Source: JANXYW01 sp964458665 (lineage in GTDB: Bacteria > Chloroflexota > Dehalococcoidia > DSTF01 > JACRBR01). Taken from it: 64,000 bases of DNA. The number at the start of each line of letters is the position of its first letter. Within the stretch, counting starts at the first letter, position 1. The position numbers were made by a program, and so were the translations under genes. Positions 23,637 to 32,323 of this stretch are shown here, piece by piece. The stretch is from positions 7,481 through 71,480 of the forward strand of contig CAYWOO010000042.1 in the NCBI GenBank assembly GCA_964458665.1. Reading direction: 5' to 3'. The notes below the pieces were generated by a model. The model saw only the letters and a list, made by a program, of their open reading frames with translations. It was not told the DNA's origin and did not search any database.

Positions 23637-26600
23637 ATGACGAAGAAGTACGTCTACCTGTTCCACGAAGGGCACAAGGACCAGAAGGCGCTGCTCGGCG
23701 GCAAAGGCGCGAACCTCGCCGAGATGACGAACATGGGTCTGCCCGTGCCGCCCGGATTCACCGTCACCACAGAAGCCTGCAACGCCTACACCGAGGCGGG
23801 GATGCAACTGCCGGCCGGCGTGATGGACGAAGTCAAGGCGGCGCTCGCGACCGTCGAAGAAGCATCGGGCAAGAAGCTCGGCGATGCGACGGCGCCTTTG
23901 CTGGTCTCGGTGCGGAGCGGCGCCAAGTTCTCGATGCCGGGCATGATGGACACGGTGCTCAACCTCGGCCTGAATGCGTCGACGCTGCGCGGCCTGATTG
24001 GCGCCACGGGCAACGAGCGCTTCGCCTACGACGCGTACCGCCGCTTCATCATGATGTTTTCGGACATCGTGCTCGAGCTTGAGCGCAAGAAGTTCGACGC
24101 CATCTTCAACGACGCCAAAAAGTCCGCCGGCGTCACGGAGGACTCGCACCTGACGCCCGACGCGCTGAAGGGCGTCGTCGAGCGATTCAAGGCGCATGTG
24201 AAGTCGGAGACCGGCAGCGACTTCCCCGATGAGCCGATGCAGCAGCTGGAGCTGGCGATCCGGGCCGTCTTCAACTCCTGGAACAACGAGCGCGCGTTCC
24301 AATACCGCAACATCGAGCACATCCCGCACGACCTCGGCACCGCCGTCAACGTGCAGACGATGGTCTTCGGCAACATGGGCACGGACTCCGGCACCGGCGT
24401 CGCGTTCACGCGCGACTCTTCCACGGGCGAGCGGCGGATCAGCGGCGAGTACCTGATGAACGCGCAGGGTGAGGACGTTGTCGCCGGCATCCGCACACCA
24501 TCCGACGTCGCGCAGCTAGAGAGGGACAACCCGGCGCTCTACAAGCAGTTCGCCGACATCTGCGAGACGCTCGAGAAGCACTACCACGACATGATGGATG
24601 TCGAGTTCACCTTCGAGAAGGGCCGGCTCTACTTCCTGCAGTGCCGCGTCGCCAAGCGCGCCGCCCGCGCCGCCGTCAAGATCGCCGTCGACATGGTGCA
24701 CGAGGGGCTGATCACGAAGCAGGAGGCGCTGGGCCGCCTGCCGGCGCAGCGCCTCGACGAGCTGCTGCACCCACAGCTCGACCCGCGCGTCACGACGGTA
24801 TCGATCTCTGAGGCGGCCAAGCGGCTCAACGGGGCGTTGGCGTCGAAACCGGCGATGCTCTGGCTCGAAGGCGACGAGTTGAAGACGATTGCCGCGGACA
24901 CCTGGCTCGCGATGCCAGCCGACGCGCGCGCGAAGGCGAACGCAGATGCGCTCGCCAGCGGATCGCGCTTCATCGAGATCGCGCGCGGCCTGCCGGCGTC
25001 CCCGGGCGCCGCCTACGGCGCGACCGTGTTCGACTCCGACGAAGCGGCGCGCCGCGGCAAGGCGGGCGAAGCCGTCGTGCTGGTGCGAGAAGAGACGTCG
25101 CCGGACGACGTGCAGGGCATGCACGAATCGCAGGGCATCCTCACGGAGCGCGGCGGGCTGAGCAGCCACGCCGCGCTTGTAGCCCGCGGCTTCGGAAAGC
25201 CGTGTGTGGCCGGATGCGAGGCGATCTCCGTACTCGAAGACCAGCGCGTGTTCTCGATAGAAGGCGTCACCATCCACGCCGAACAGATGCTCACAATCGA
25301 CGGGACGATCGGACGCGTACTTCTCGGCGCCATCCCGACCGTGCCGCCGGTGATCTTTCCGGAGTTCGAGGAGTATCTGGGATGGGCGGATGAGGTCGCG
25401 CGGATGACCGTGCGGACGAACGCCGACACGCCGGCCGACGCGGCGAAAGCGATCGAATTCGGAGCGAAGGGCATCGGGCTCTGCCGCACCGAGCACATGT
25501 TCCTCCACCCCGACCGCTTGCCGGCCGTCCGCGAGATGCTGCTGGCGGCCGCCGACGCGAAGAACATGGAAGCCGAGGCGACGGCCCTGCGCAAGGAGAT
25601 CGAAAACGCCGGCGGCGAGAAGCGGCAGCGCCTTGAGGAACGCCTGACCGAGGTGCTCGGACGGATGGAAGGCCCGATGGGCCACTACGTCGGCGCCTTG
25701 GAGAAGATCCTGCCGATGCAGCAGGGCGACTTCGAGGGCATCTTCCGCGTCATGGCGGGCAAGCCCGTCACGATCCGTCTTATCGATCCGCCGATGCACG
25801 AGTTCCTGCCGGATCACGACGCGCTGCTCGAAGAGGTGACGCGGCTGCGCATCACTGCCAAAGAATCCTCGGACCTAGTCGCGCTCGCAGCGGCGGAGAA
25901 GATGCTGGCGAACGTCAACGCCATCCGCGAACAGAACCCGATGCTGGGCCTGCGCGGCTGCCGTCTCGGCATCCTCTACCCGGAGATCAACGCCATGCAG
26001 GTGCAGGCGATCTTCCGCGCCGCCGTGAAGCTCGCCGACGAGGGCGTCGAGGTGTTCCCGGAGATCATGATCCCGCTCGTCGGCTTCGAGACAGAACTGA
26101 CGTTCCTTCGCACGCTGCTCGAGACGACGGCGCGCAAGGAGATGGAGTCATCGGGCAAGCAGGTGGCGTACCAGTTCGGCACGATGATCGAGCTGCCGCG
26201 CGCGGCGCTCACCGCGGGCGAGATCGCCAAGACGGCGGAGTTCTTCTCCTTCGGCACGAACGACCTGACGCAGACCACGCTGGGCTGCAGCCGCGACGAC
26301 GCCGAGGGCAAGTTCCTCAGCAAGTACATGGAGATGGGGATCCTCATCGGCAACCCGTTCGAGTCCATCGATCAGGTCGGCGTCGGTTCGCTGATGAAGA
26401 TGGCGATCGCCGCCGGCCGCGCGACGCGTCCCGGCCTCAAGCTCGGCGTCTGCGGCGAGCACGGCGGCGAGCCGATCTCGGTCGAGTTCTTCCACAACAT
26501 CGGCCTCGACTACGTAAGCTGCTCCCCGTTCCGCGTACCCATCGCCCGCCTCGCCGCCGCCCAAGCAGCGCTGGGCGCCGGCACGGAGCGCGACCGCTAG
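23637..26600 (+). CDS. ppdK: Pyruvate, phosphate dikinase
   Basis: A 987-residue PPDK, interconverting pyruvate, ATP and phosphate with PEP, AMP and pyrophosphate. The order is ATP-grasp domain (GGKGANLAEM, SVRSGAKFSMPGMMDT), phosphohistidine domain (ERGGLSSHAALVARGFGKPCVAG) and PEP/pyruvate TIM barrel (IRLIDPPMHEFLP, SFGTNDLTQTTLG). It is about 100 residues longer than usual. One insert lies before the phosphohistidine domain (after LLHPQLDP, about 50 residues); another, coiled-coil-like, precedes the barrel motif ILPMQQGDFEGIF (about 40 residues). GGAG precedes ATG 23637. Confidence 0.97.
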   Translation: MTKKYVYLFHEGHKDQKALLGGKGANLAEMTNMGLPVPPGFTVTTEACNAYTEAGMQLPAGVMDEVKAALATVEEASGKKLGDATAPLLVSVRSGAKFSMPGMMDTVLNLGLNASTLRGLIGATGNERFAYDAYRRFIMMFSDIVLELERKKFDAIFNDAKKSAGVTEDSHLTPDALKGVVERFKAHVKSETGSDFPDEPMQQLELAIRAVFNSWNNERAFQYRNIEHIPHDLGTAVNVQTMVFGNMGTDSGTGVAFTRDSSTGERRISGEYLMNAQGEDVVAGIRTPSDVAQLERDNPALYKQFADICETLEKHYHDMMDVEFTFEKGRLYFLQCRVAKRAARAAVKIAVDMVHEGLITKQEALGRLPAQRLDELLHPQLDPRVTTVSISEAAKRLNGALASKPAMLWLEGDELKTIAADTWLAMPADARAKANADALASGSRFIEIARGLPASPGAAYGATVFDSDEAARRGKAGEAVVLVREETSPDDVQGMHESQGILTERGGLSSHAALVARGFGKPCVAGCEAISVLEDQRVFSIEGVTIHAEQMLTIDGTIGRVLLGAIPTVPPVIFPEFEEYLGWADEVARMTVRTNADTPADAAKAIEFGAKGIGLCRTEHMFLHPDRLPAVREMLLAAADAKNMEAEATALRKEIENAGGEKRQRLEERLTEVLGRMEGPMGHYVGALEKILPMQQGDFEGIFRVMAGKPVTIRLIDPPMHEFLPDHDALLEEVTRLRITAKESSDLVALAAAEKMLANVNAIREQNPMLGLRGCRLGILYPEINAMQVQAIFRAAVKLADEGVEVFPEIMIPLVGFETELTFLRTLLETTARKEMESSGKQVAYQFGTMIELPRAALTAGEIAKTAEFFSFGTNDLTQTTLGCSRDDAEGKFLSKYMEMGILIGNPFESIDQVGVGSLMKMAIAAGRATRPGLKLGVCGEHGGEPISVEFFHNIGLDYVSCSPFRVPIARLAAAQAALGAGTERDR

Positions 26601-26605
26601 ACCGT

Positions 26606-26630
26606 CCCCGATTCACCGACGAGATCGGGG
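26606..26630 (+). terminator. Hairpin after ppdK
   Basis: CCCCGAT/ATCGGGG, 7-bp stem with an 11-nt loop, 6 nt past the stop codon, followed by CTTGG. The remaining roughly 220 nt before the dioxygenase gene show only a possible GATACT -10 near 26767. Confidence 0.5.
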
Positions 26631-26854
26631 CTTGGCTCTCGAATGCATGGGGTACAACAGGCTGCGCCTCTACAACCCTGCACTGTTGCTGCCGACCCAA
26701 CTTTGCATTTGCTACGAAGCTGCTAAAAGGTCCGTCGGCGCCGTAGGCCAGCTTCGGCGCGTGTTTGATACTGTGCGCAATGCGCGGCTAGAGTACGCAA
26801 GGATAATGACGAGCGCCGTGAATGCGGCGGCAGATGCAACGAAATGAGGCAGAG

Positions 26855-27655
26855 ATGGACAACGACGACGTGATGATTGGCCGGCTGCTCAGCCGGCGCG
26901 AAGTGCTGGCGCTGTTCGGAGTGGCGGGAGCGGCGCTCGTCGTCGGCTGCTCGTCGGACGGCAAATCGACGGCGACTGCAACACCTGCGTCCTCGACTTC
27001 GCAGATGAGCGTCGCGACGAAGGCAGCGGCAACGCAAGCATCGGCGACCTCGGGATCAGCATCAGCGCCCTCGTGCATCGTGCGGCCCGAGATGACGGAG
27101 GGCCCGTACTTCGTGGACGAGAAGCTGAATCGCTCCGACATCCGCATCGAACCGTCGGACAACAGCATCACGGCAGGTGCGCCCATCGCACTCGCGTTCA
27201 ACGTGTCCCAGGTCGGCTCGGCGGGCGCGTGCACGGCGCTCGCGGACGTAACGGTCGACGTCTGGCACTGCGATGCGCTGGGCGTCTACTCCGACGTGTC
27301 CGATCCAGAATTCACAACGACGGGCAAGAAGTTCCTGCGCGGCTACCAGACGACGGACGCAAATGGCCGCGTGACGTTCACGACGATCTATCCGGGCTGG
27401 TACCAGGGCCGGACGGCCCACATCCACTTCAAGATCCGCACGTCGGCCGGACACGAGTTCACGTCGCAGCTCTTCTTCGATGACAGCCTGACAGATGTCG
27501 TGCACGCGAAGGCGCCCTACGCCTCGAAGGGAAAGCGAACGCTGCGCAACGCCGGCGACAACATCTACACAAGCGGCGGCGACCAGCTCCTGCTGGCGAT
27601 GACACCGAGTGGCGACGGATACACGACGACGTTCGACATTGGGCTCCAGGTCTAG
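26855..27655 (+). CDS. Secreted intradiol ring-cleavage dioxygenase-like lipoprotein
   Basis: A 266-residue protein of the protocatechuate 3,4-dioxygenase/catechol intradiol family. The N-terminus has a Tat-like SRREVLALFG and a lipobox (VVGC), so it is probably exported and lipid-anchored. The Fe(III) ligands are visible: Tyr in ALGVYSDV, Tyr in GWYQGR, and both His in TAHIHFKI. Many exported members have unknown substrates. ATG 26855 is chosen for the correct signal peptide length and the GAGG upstream. It is followed by another lipoprotein enzyme gene. Confidence 0.85.
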   Translation: MDNDDVMIGRLLSRREVLALFGVAGAALVVGCSSDGKSTATATPASSTSQMSVATKAAATQASATSGSASAPSCIVRPEMTEGPYFVDEKLNRSDIRIEPSDNSITAGAPIALAFNVSQVGSAGACTALADVTVDVWHCDALGVYSDVSDPEFTTTGKKFLRGYQTTDANGRVTFTTIYPGWYQGRTAHIHFKIRTSAGHEFTSQLFFDDSLTDVVHAKAPYASKGKRTLRNAGDNIYTSGGDQLLLAMTPSGDGYTTTFDIGLQV

Positions 27656-27746
27656 GCCGCCCGGTACAAAACCGCGCGCGCGTGGCGCGTCGTATCATGC
27701 TGGGGAGAGGCGCTAACCTGGAACCGCCATCACGAAGGACTCCCGC

Positions 27747-28982
27747 ATGAGACTGCCCGCCGCCGTGCTGAGTATCGTCTTGATCACGATCGCTACCGTC
27801 GCGTGCGGTGGTGGCAACAGCAGCACCAAAACTCCGAGCGCCGTCGCGGGAAAGACGGCTTCCGCATCCACCCTCGCGGCCGCATCACCCCGCGCTTCGG
27901 CCGGAACACCGGTCGCGGACGCCTACACCGCGCAGCCGGCGTTGCCAGAGCTGGACTTCGGCGTCTCGATCGGCCTGCTTCCGATACCGGGCGACGATGG
28001 CTTCGCGTACCTGATCACGAAAGATGGCATGGTGCGCCGCGTCAGCATGACGGACGGCGGCGCGACACATGATGTTGTGCTCAACCTGAGTTCGCGATTG
28101 ATCGAAAAGCCGGGCCAGGAGGAAGGGCTGCTGGGACTGGCCTTCGCCCCCGACTTCGCGACAAGCCGGCGGATCTACGTGAACTACACAGCAGGGCCGC
28201 CGCGCCAGGACACTGTATCGCGCTTCGTCGTTGCGGCGAACGGCGCCACCGGCGTGGCGAGCGAGGAGATTCTCCTCCAAATCGACGACCCGTACTCGAA
28301 CCACAACGGCGGCGGTATGGAGTTCGGTCCGGACGGGATGCTCTACATCGGCTTCGGCGACGGCGGCTCGGCAGGCGACCCGAAGGGCAGCGGTCAGGAC
28401 AAGAATGCCCTCCTGGGCAAGCTGCTTCGCATCGATGTATCGGGGGCGTCCGGCTACGTGGTGCCACCCGACAATCCGTTCGTCAGCGCTTCGAGCGGCG
28501 GGCGCGGCGAGGTCTGGGCGTACGGGCTGCGCAACCCGTGGCGGTTCGACTTCGATTCGGCGACCGGGCGCCTGTGGCTCTCGGACGTGGGACAAGGGAC
28601 GTGGGAGGAAGTCGACCTCATCGTCGCCGGTGGCAACTACGGCTGGAACACCATGGAGGGCCCGGTCTGTTACAAATCGGGCAGCGGCTGCAACCAGGAC
28701 GGCCTGATTTTGCCGCGGGCGTCCTATTCGCACGATGGTGGCAGCTGTTCGATCACGGGCGGCTACGTCTATCACGGCACGTCGATGCCGGAGCTGGACG
28801 GATGGTACGTGTACGGCGACTTCTGCTCCAAGAAGGTGTGGGCGCTGAACACGGCTGACGCCAGCGACCCCGTGCTGCTGACGACGAGCGTCACCGGCAT
28901 CACAGCGTTCGGGAAGGACGTCGATGGCGAGATCTACATCCTCGGAATCGATGGCGCGCCGCTCAAGTTGGTACGGAAGTAG
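27747..28982 (+). CDS. PQQ-dependent sugar dehydrogenase-like lipoprotein
   Basis: A 411-residue beta-propeller of the glucose/sorbosone dehydrogenase family. A signal peptide ends in a lipobox (ATVAC). Motifs include EGLLGLAFAPDF, NHNGGGMEFGPDG, FGDGGSAGDP and GLRNPWRFDFD. These enzymes oxidise aldoses at the cell surface with PQQ, although related proteins exist without PQQ activity. AAGGA precedes ATG 27747. It follows the dioxygenase by 90 nt in the same direction. Confidence 0.88.
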   Translation: MRLPAAVLSIVLITIATVACGGGNSSTKTPSAVAGKTASASTLAAASPRASAGTPVADAYTAQPALPELDFGVSIGLLPIPGDDGFAYLITKDGMVRRVSMTDGGATHDVVLNLSSRLIEKPGQEEGLLGLAFAPDFATSRRIYVNYTAGPPRQDTVSRFVVAANGATGVASEEILLQIDDPYSNHNGGGMEFGPDGMLYIGFGDGGSAGDPKGSGQDKNALLGKLLRIDVSGASGYVVPPDNPFVSASSGGRGEVWAYGLRNPWRFDFDSATGRLWLSDVGQGTWEEVDLIVAGGNYGWNTMEGPVCYKSGSGCNQDGLILPRASYSHDGGSCSITGGYVYHGTSMPELDGWYVYGDFCSKKVWALNTADASDPVLLTTSVTGITAFGKDVDGEIYILGIDGAPLKLVRK

Positions 28983-29015
28983 GAAACGAGAGACGGAACG
29001 CGAGACGCGGGAACG
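28981..29015. repeat. Heptad-periodic tract at a gene end
   Basis: Units AGGAAAC, GAGAGAC, GGAACGC, GAGACGC, GGGAACG begin in the stop codon of the sugar dehydrogenase gene. Confidence 0.45.
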
Positions 29016-29051
29016 GCCGCCTGGGCATGATATCTCGTGGACGGCCGTCGC

Positions 29052-29080
29052 TTGCCCCTTCGATCCAGGATTCATAAGCT
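29052..29080 (+). promoter_or_regulatory. Promoter of the sirtuin gene, leaderless arrangement
   Basis: TTGCCC, 17 nt, TAAGCT, then 6 nt to GTG 29087. There is no Shine-Dalgarno, matching the leaderless pattern seen at six other genes. Confidence 0.45.
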
Positions 29081-29086
29081 CGCTAC

Positions 29087-29913
29087 GTGAATTCAGAGGC
29101 AGAGATCGAGCGGGCGACGAAGACGATGCTTGCGTCGCGGTATGTAATCGCGCTCGTCGGGGCCGGGATCAGCGTCGAGAGCGGCATACCACCGTTTCGC
29201 GGCAAAGGCGGCCTGTGGACGAAGCACGGCGAGCCGGCGATGGACGGCTACGAACGATTCCTCGCGGATCCGGCAGCGCACTGGCGCCAGATGCTCGCGC
29301 GACGGGCGTCTGACGATGAGTTCTCGCAGGCACTGCGGGAGGCGCGTCCGAACGCGGCGCACGTCGCCCTCGCGCGCCTGGAGTCGATGGGCGTGCTGCG
29401 GCACACCATCTCACAGAACATCGACAACCTCCATTTCGAGGCCGGAAGTATCGCCGTCACGGAGATCCACGGCAACCGGACGAAGGTTCGCTGCATTGAC
29501 TGCGGCGCGCGATGGCTGTGGAGTGACTTTATTGCTGAGCACCCTGCGTTGACGCCCGACGCCGGCGGAGCGCCCACGTGCGCCCAGTGCGGCGGCGTCG
29601 TGAAGGGAGATACCGTGATGTTCGGGGAGCCGATCCGCGTGCGTTCCTGGCTGAATGCCAGTCGCAGGCCGAGCTGGCGGACTGTGTGCTGATCGCCGGC
29701 ACGTCGGCGACGGTCTACCCGGCGGCCGCTTTTCCGGAGATGGTGCTGCGAGCCGGTGGCACCATCGTTGAGGTGAACACAGACGAGACTCCGTTCAGCC
29801 GTTACGCAGCGGCCACGCTGCGGGGGCCAGCGGGCACGATGCTTCCCGCGCTTATCGAGGCGTTGGAGGCGATGTTGGAAACCAGAGGCATCGGGAAGGG
29901 GAATCCAGGATGA
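29087..29913 (+). pseudogene. Sir2 family NAD-dependent deacylase, frameshifted
   Basis: The first frame gives a sirtuin N-terminus with GAGISVESGIPPFRG, SQNIDNLHFEAG and HGNRTKVRC, a four-Cys zinc module and VMFGEPI, then leaves the family and stops at 29692. The rest (AFLAECQSQAELADCVLIAGTSA...) continues in the next frame to 29913. Restoring one C at 29635-29636 (CC to CCC) would read GEPIPRAFL, the family consensus, so a single-base deletion or assembly error explains it. Otherwise the gene looks intact. The amidase start overlaps its final stop (ATGA). Confidence 0.85.
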
Positions 29914-31313
29914 CAGCCGCCACGGATCTTTGCATGCTTTCGCTCGAAGAGATCGCGCACCAGATCGCGTTCAGGGAAGTGTCGCCCGTCGAAGTGACGC
30001 AGGCGGTGCTCGATCGCATCGAGCGCCTCAACCCAACGCTCAACGCATTCATGACGGTGACCGGCGACGCTGCCCTCAAGGCAGCGCGCGGGGCCGAACA
30101 GGAGATCGCCGGCGGCGGGTATCGAGGGCTGCTCCACGGCGTGCCGATCGGCATCAAGGATCTCTTCGCGACGAAGGGCGTGCGAACAACGGCGGGGTCG
30201 AAGATTCTGGCGGACTGGGTGCCGGACTTCGACGCAACGGTCGTACGCAAACTCCACGAAGCCGGTGCGATCAGCGTAGGCAAGTTGGGGATGCATGAGT
30301 GGGCCTTCGGCACCACGTCCGACAACGTACATTACGGCGCAATCCACAATCCGTGGGACATCGATCGCGTTCCGGGCGGATCATCCGGAGGATCGGGCGT
30401 GGCAGCGGCCGCGGGCCTGGCCTTCGCGACGCTCGGCAGCGACACAGGCGGCAGCATCCGCATGCCGGCGGCGGCGTGCGGCTGCGTCGGGCTGATGCCC
30501 ACGTACGGCCGCGCGAGCCTCTACGGCGCGGTGCCGCTCTCGTGGTCGCTGGACCACCCGGGCCCGCTGACGCGCACCGTGCGCGACGCCGCGATCGTGC
30601 TGCAAGCGATCAGCGGTTACGACCCGCTGGACCCAACTACCGAAGACGTGTCCGTCCCTGATCTGCTCGAGGACATCGAACGCGGCCCGAAGGGGCTACG
30701 GATCGGCGTGCCCAAGCAGTACTTCTGGGGCAACGTCGAGCCGGAAGTACTCACCCTCGTGCGAAAGGCGCTCAGCGACCTGGAAGCGGCTGGAGCGATC
30801 GTGCGCGAGGTCGAGTGGCCGCGCGTGCTGGAGTACAACGCCGCGTTCATCGCGGTGATGTTCGCGGAAGCAGCGGCGTACCACGCGCCGAACTTTCCCT
30901 CACGACGAGGCGAGTACGGACCGCAGGTCGCGGCGCTGCTGCTCAACATCGGCCTGACCATCACGGGTGTCCAGCTCGCCAGCGCCACCCGGCTCATGCA
31001 GGAAGAGCGCCGCGGCGGAGCCGATGCGGTGCTGGCCGGCGTGGACGTGCTTGCCGTGCCGACGATGCCGGGCGTAGCACCGACGATCGCCGCGTCACGA
31101 GCACAAGATCCGAGCGCGCGCATGGCGTCGCTCACAAGCCCGTTCGACTTCAGTGGCCAACCCGCGATCAGCGTGCCATGCGGGCTGACGTCTGCGGGCC
31201 TGCCCGCGAGCGTCACGTTCGCTGGCCGCCGCTGGGACGAGCCCTCGGCGTTGTGGGCGGCCCGAGCCCACGAGCAGGTACGCGGCGGGTTCCCGGCGCC
31301 GCCGGTGGGGTGA
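29910..31313 (+). CDS. Amidase signature family hydrolase (GatA-like)
   Basis: A 467-residue amidase. The Ser-cisSer-Lys triad is visible: Lys in GVPIGIKDLF, the first Ser in GGSSGGSG, the nucleophile in SDTGGSIRMPA. It lacks context for a tRNA amidotransferase (no gatB or gatC nearby), so it is more likely a general amidase. ATG 29910 overlaps the sirtuin stop, suggesting co-translation; amide and acyl-lysine hydrolysis may be functionally related, but this is inference. Confidence 0.88.
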   Translation: MTAATDLCMLSLEEIAHQIAFREVSPVEVTQAVLDRIERLNPTLNAFMTVTGDAALKAARGAEQEIAGGGYRGLLHGVPIGIKDLFATKGVRTTAGSKILADWVPDFDATVVRKLHEAGAISVGKLGMHEWAFGTTSDNVHYGAIHNPWDIDRVPGGSSGGSGVAAAAGLAFATLGSDTGGSIRMPAAACGCVGLMPTYGRASLYGAVPLSWSLDHPGPLTRTVRDAAIVLQAISGYDPLDPTTEDVSVPDLLEDIERGPKGLRIGVPKQYFWGNVEPEVLTLVRKALSDLEAAGAIVREVEWPRVLEYNAAFIAVMFAEAAAYHAPNFPSRRGEYGPQVAALLLNIGLTITGVQLASATRLMQEERRGGADAVLAGVDVLAVPTMPGVAPTIAASRAQDPSARMASLTSPFDFSGQPAISVPCGLTSAGLPASVTFAGRRWDEPSALWAARAHEQVRGGFPAPPVG

Positions 31314-31427
31314 CGGGACTACAGCCCACGGCCCGTAGGGATCGCACTGATTGTTTGGACGCTGACGATCTGCGGCCGTGCGCCCCGTTAATTCTTGGCA
31401 GTGAGTTCGCCGTTCAGCTCGCCACGA

Positions 31428-32240
31428 CTAGACCGCTTTCGCTGTGACGAACTGCGGGGCGAAGCTGAGATGGAGCTGGCCGTCTGCGCCGCGAAACGAC
31501 GTGGCGAACGCCTGTAATTCCTGCCAGGCCTGCTCGGTTCGCGCTTCGCCAAGCCGGAGGCCGGTGACCATGTCACGCTGATAGAGGCTGCCTTCGGGCA
31601 TCGTCACGTCGAATGTCTCAGGACGGCACGTTACGGATGCGAATCCCGCCGATTCGAGAGTCGAGCGCACATAGTCGACATCGCCGAACGCGAATGGGCC
31701 CGGCGGCGGCCCACTATGCGCCGTGGGCTGCGGAGGCGGCAAGTACTTCGCGAGTACCGCGCCCTGGTACCACGTGTTGAGCGCAGCGGGCTGCCAGCAG
31801 GCGAACGCGACCCGAGCGCCGGCCTTCAAGTGGTTGCGGATGTTCTTGAATGCGGCGAACGGATCGGCGAAGAACATCACCCCGAACTGACTCTCCAACG
31901 CATCGAACGGTCCACCGGCGATTGCATCGGTCTGCGCGTCGCCGACAGTGAACGTGACGTTCTCGACACCGGCATCACGTGCGCGCCCGGTGGCGAGCTG
32001 CGTGAGCGGCTCCGAGATGTCGAACCCGGCGACGCTGCCGGCGAGGCCGACAGCGCGCGCCGCTTCGATCGCGAGCAGGCCGCCACCGCAGCCGACGTCG
32101 AGCACGCGCTCCCCCGGCCGCAGCGCGAGCAGATCGAGCAGCGGCGCCGTCGTCAGCGTGGTGATGCTCTCCCCACGACGCGGCCACGACGCCGCGAGCC
32201 CCGGCTCGTTCCAGCGCTGGCGCTCTCGTTCGTTCGTCAT
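31428..32240 (-). CDS. Class I SAM-dependent methyltransferase
   Basis: A 270-residue Rossmann methyltransferase with SAM motif I VLDVGCGGGLLAIEAA, a GFDISEPL acidic turn and FDALESQFGVMFF. It resembles the UbiE/small-molecule group; the substrate is unknown. GGAG precedes the ATG by about 8 nt. It is convergent with the amidase across a 114-nt gap that holds nothing notable. Confidence 0.82.
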   Translation of the reverse strand: MTNERERQRWNEPGLAASWPRRGESITTLTTAPLLDLLALRPGERVLDVGCGGGLLAIEAARAVGLAGSVAGFDISEPLTQLATGRARDAGVENVTFTVGDAQTDAIAGGPFDALESQFGVMFFADPFAAFKNIRNHLKAGARVAFACWQPAALNTWYQGAVLAKYLPPPQPTAHSGPPPGPFAFGDVDYVRSTLESAGFASVTCRPETFDVTMPEGSLYQRDMVTGLRLGEARTEQAWQELQAFATSFRGADGQLHLSFAPQFVTAKAV

Positions 32241-32323
32241 CGTGCACGCTCCATTCTGCCATGAGGTAAGGGCTGCGCCAGCAGTCTACTGTGCGGCGCG
32301 GGCCGAAGGAGATGGGACGAAGA

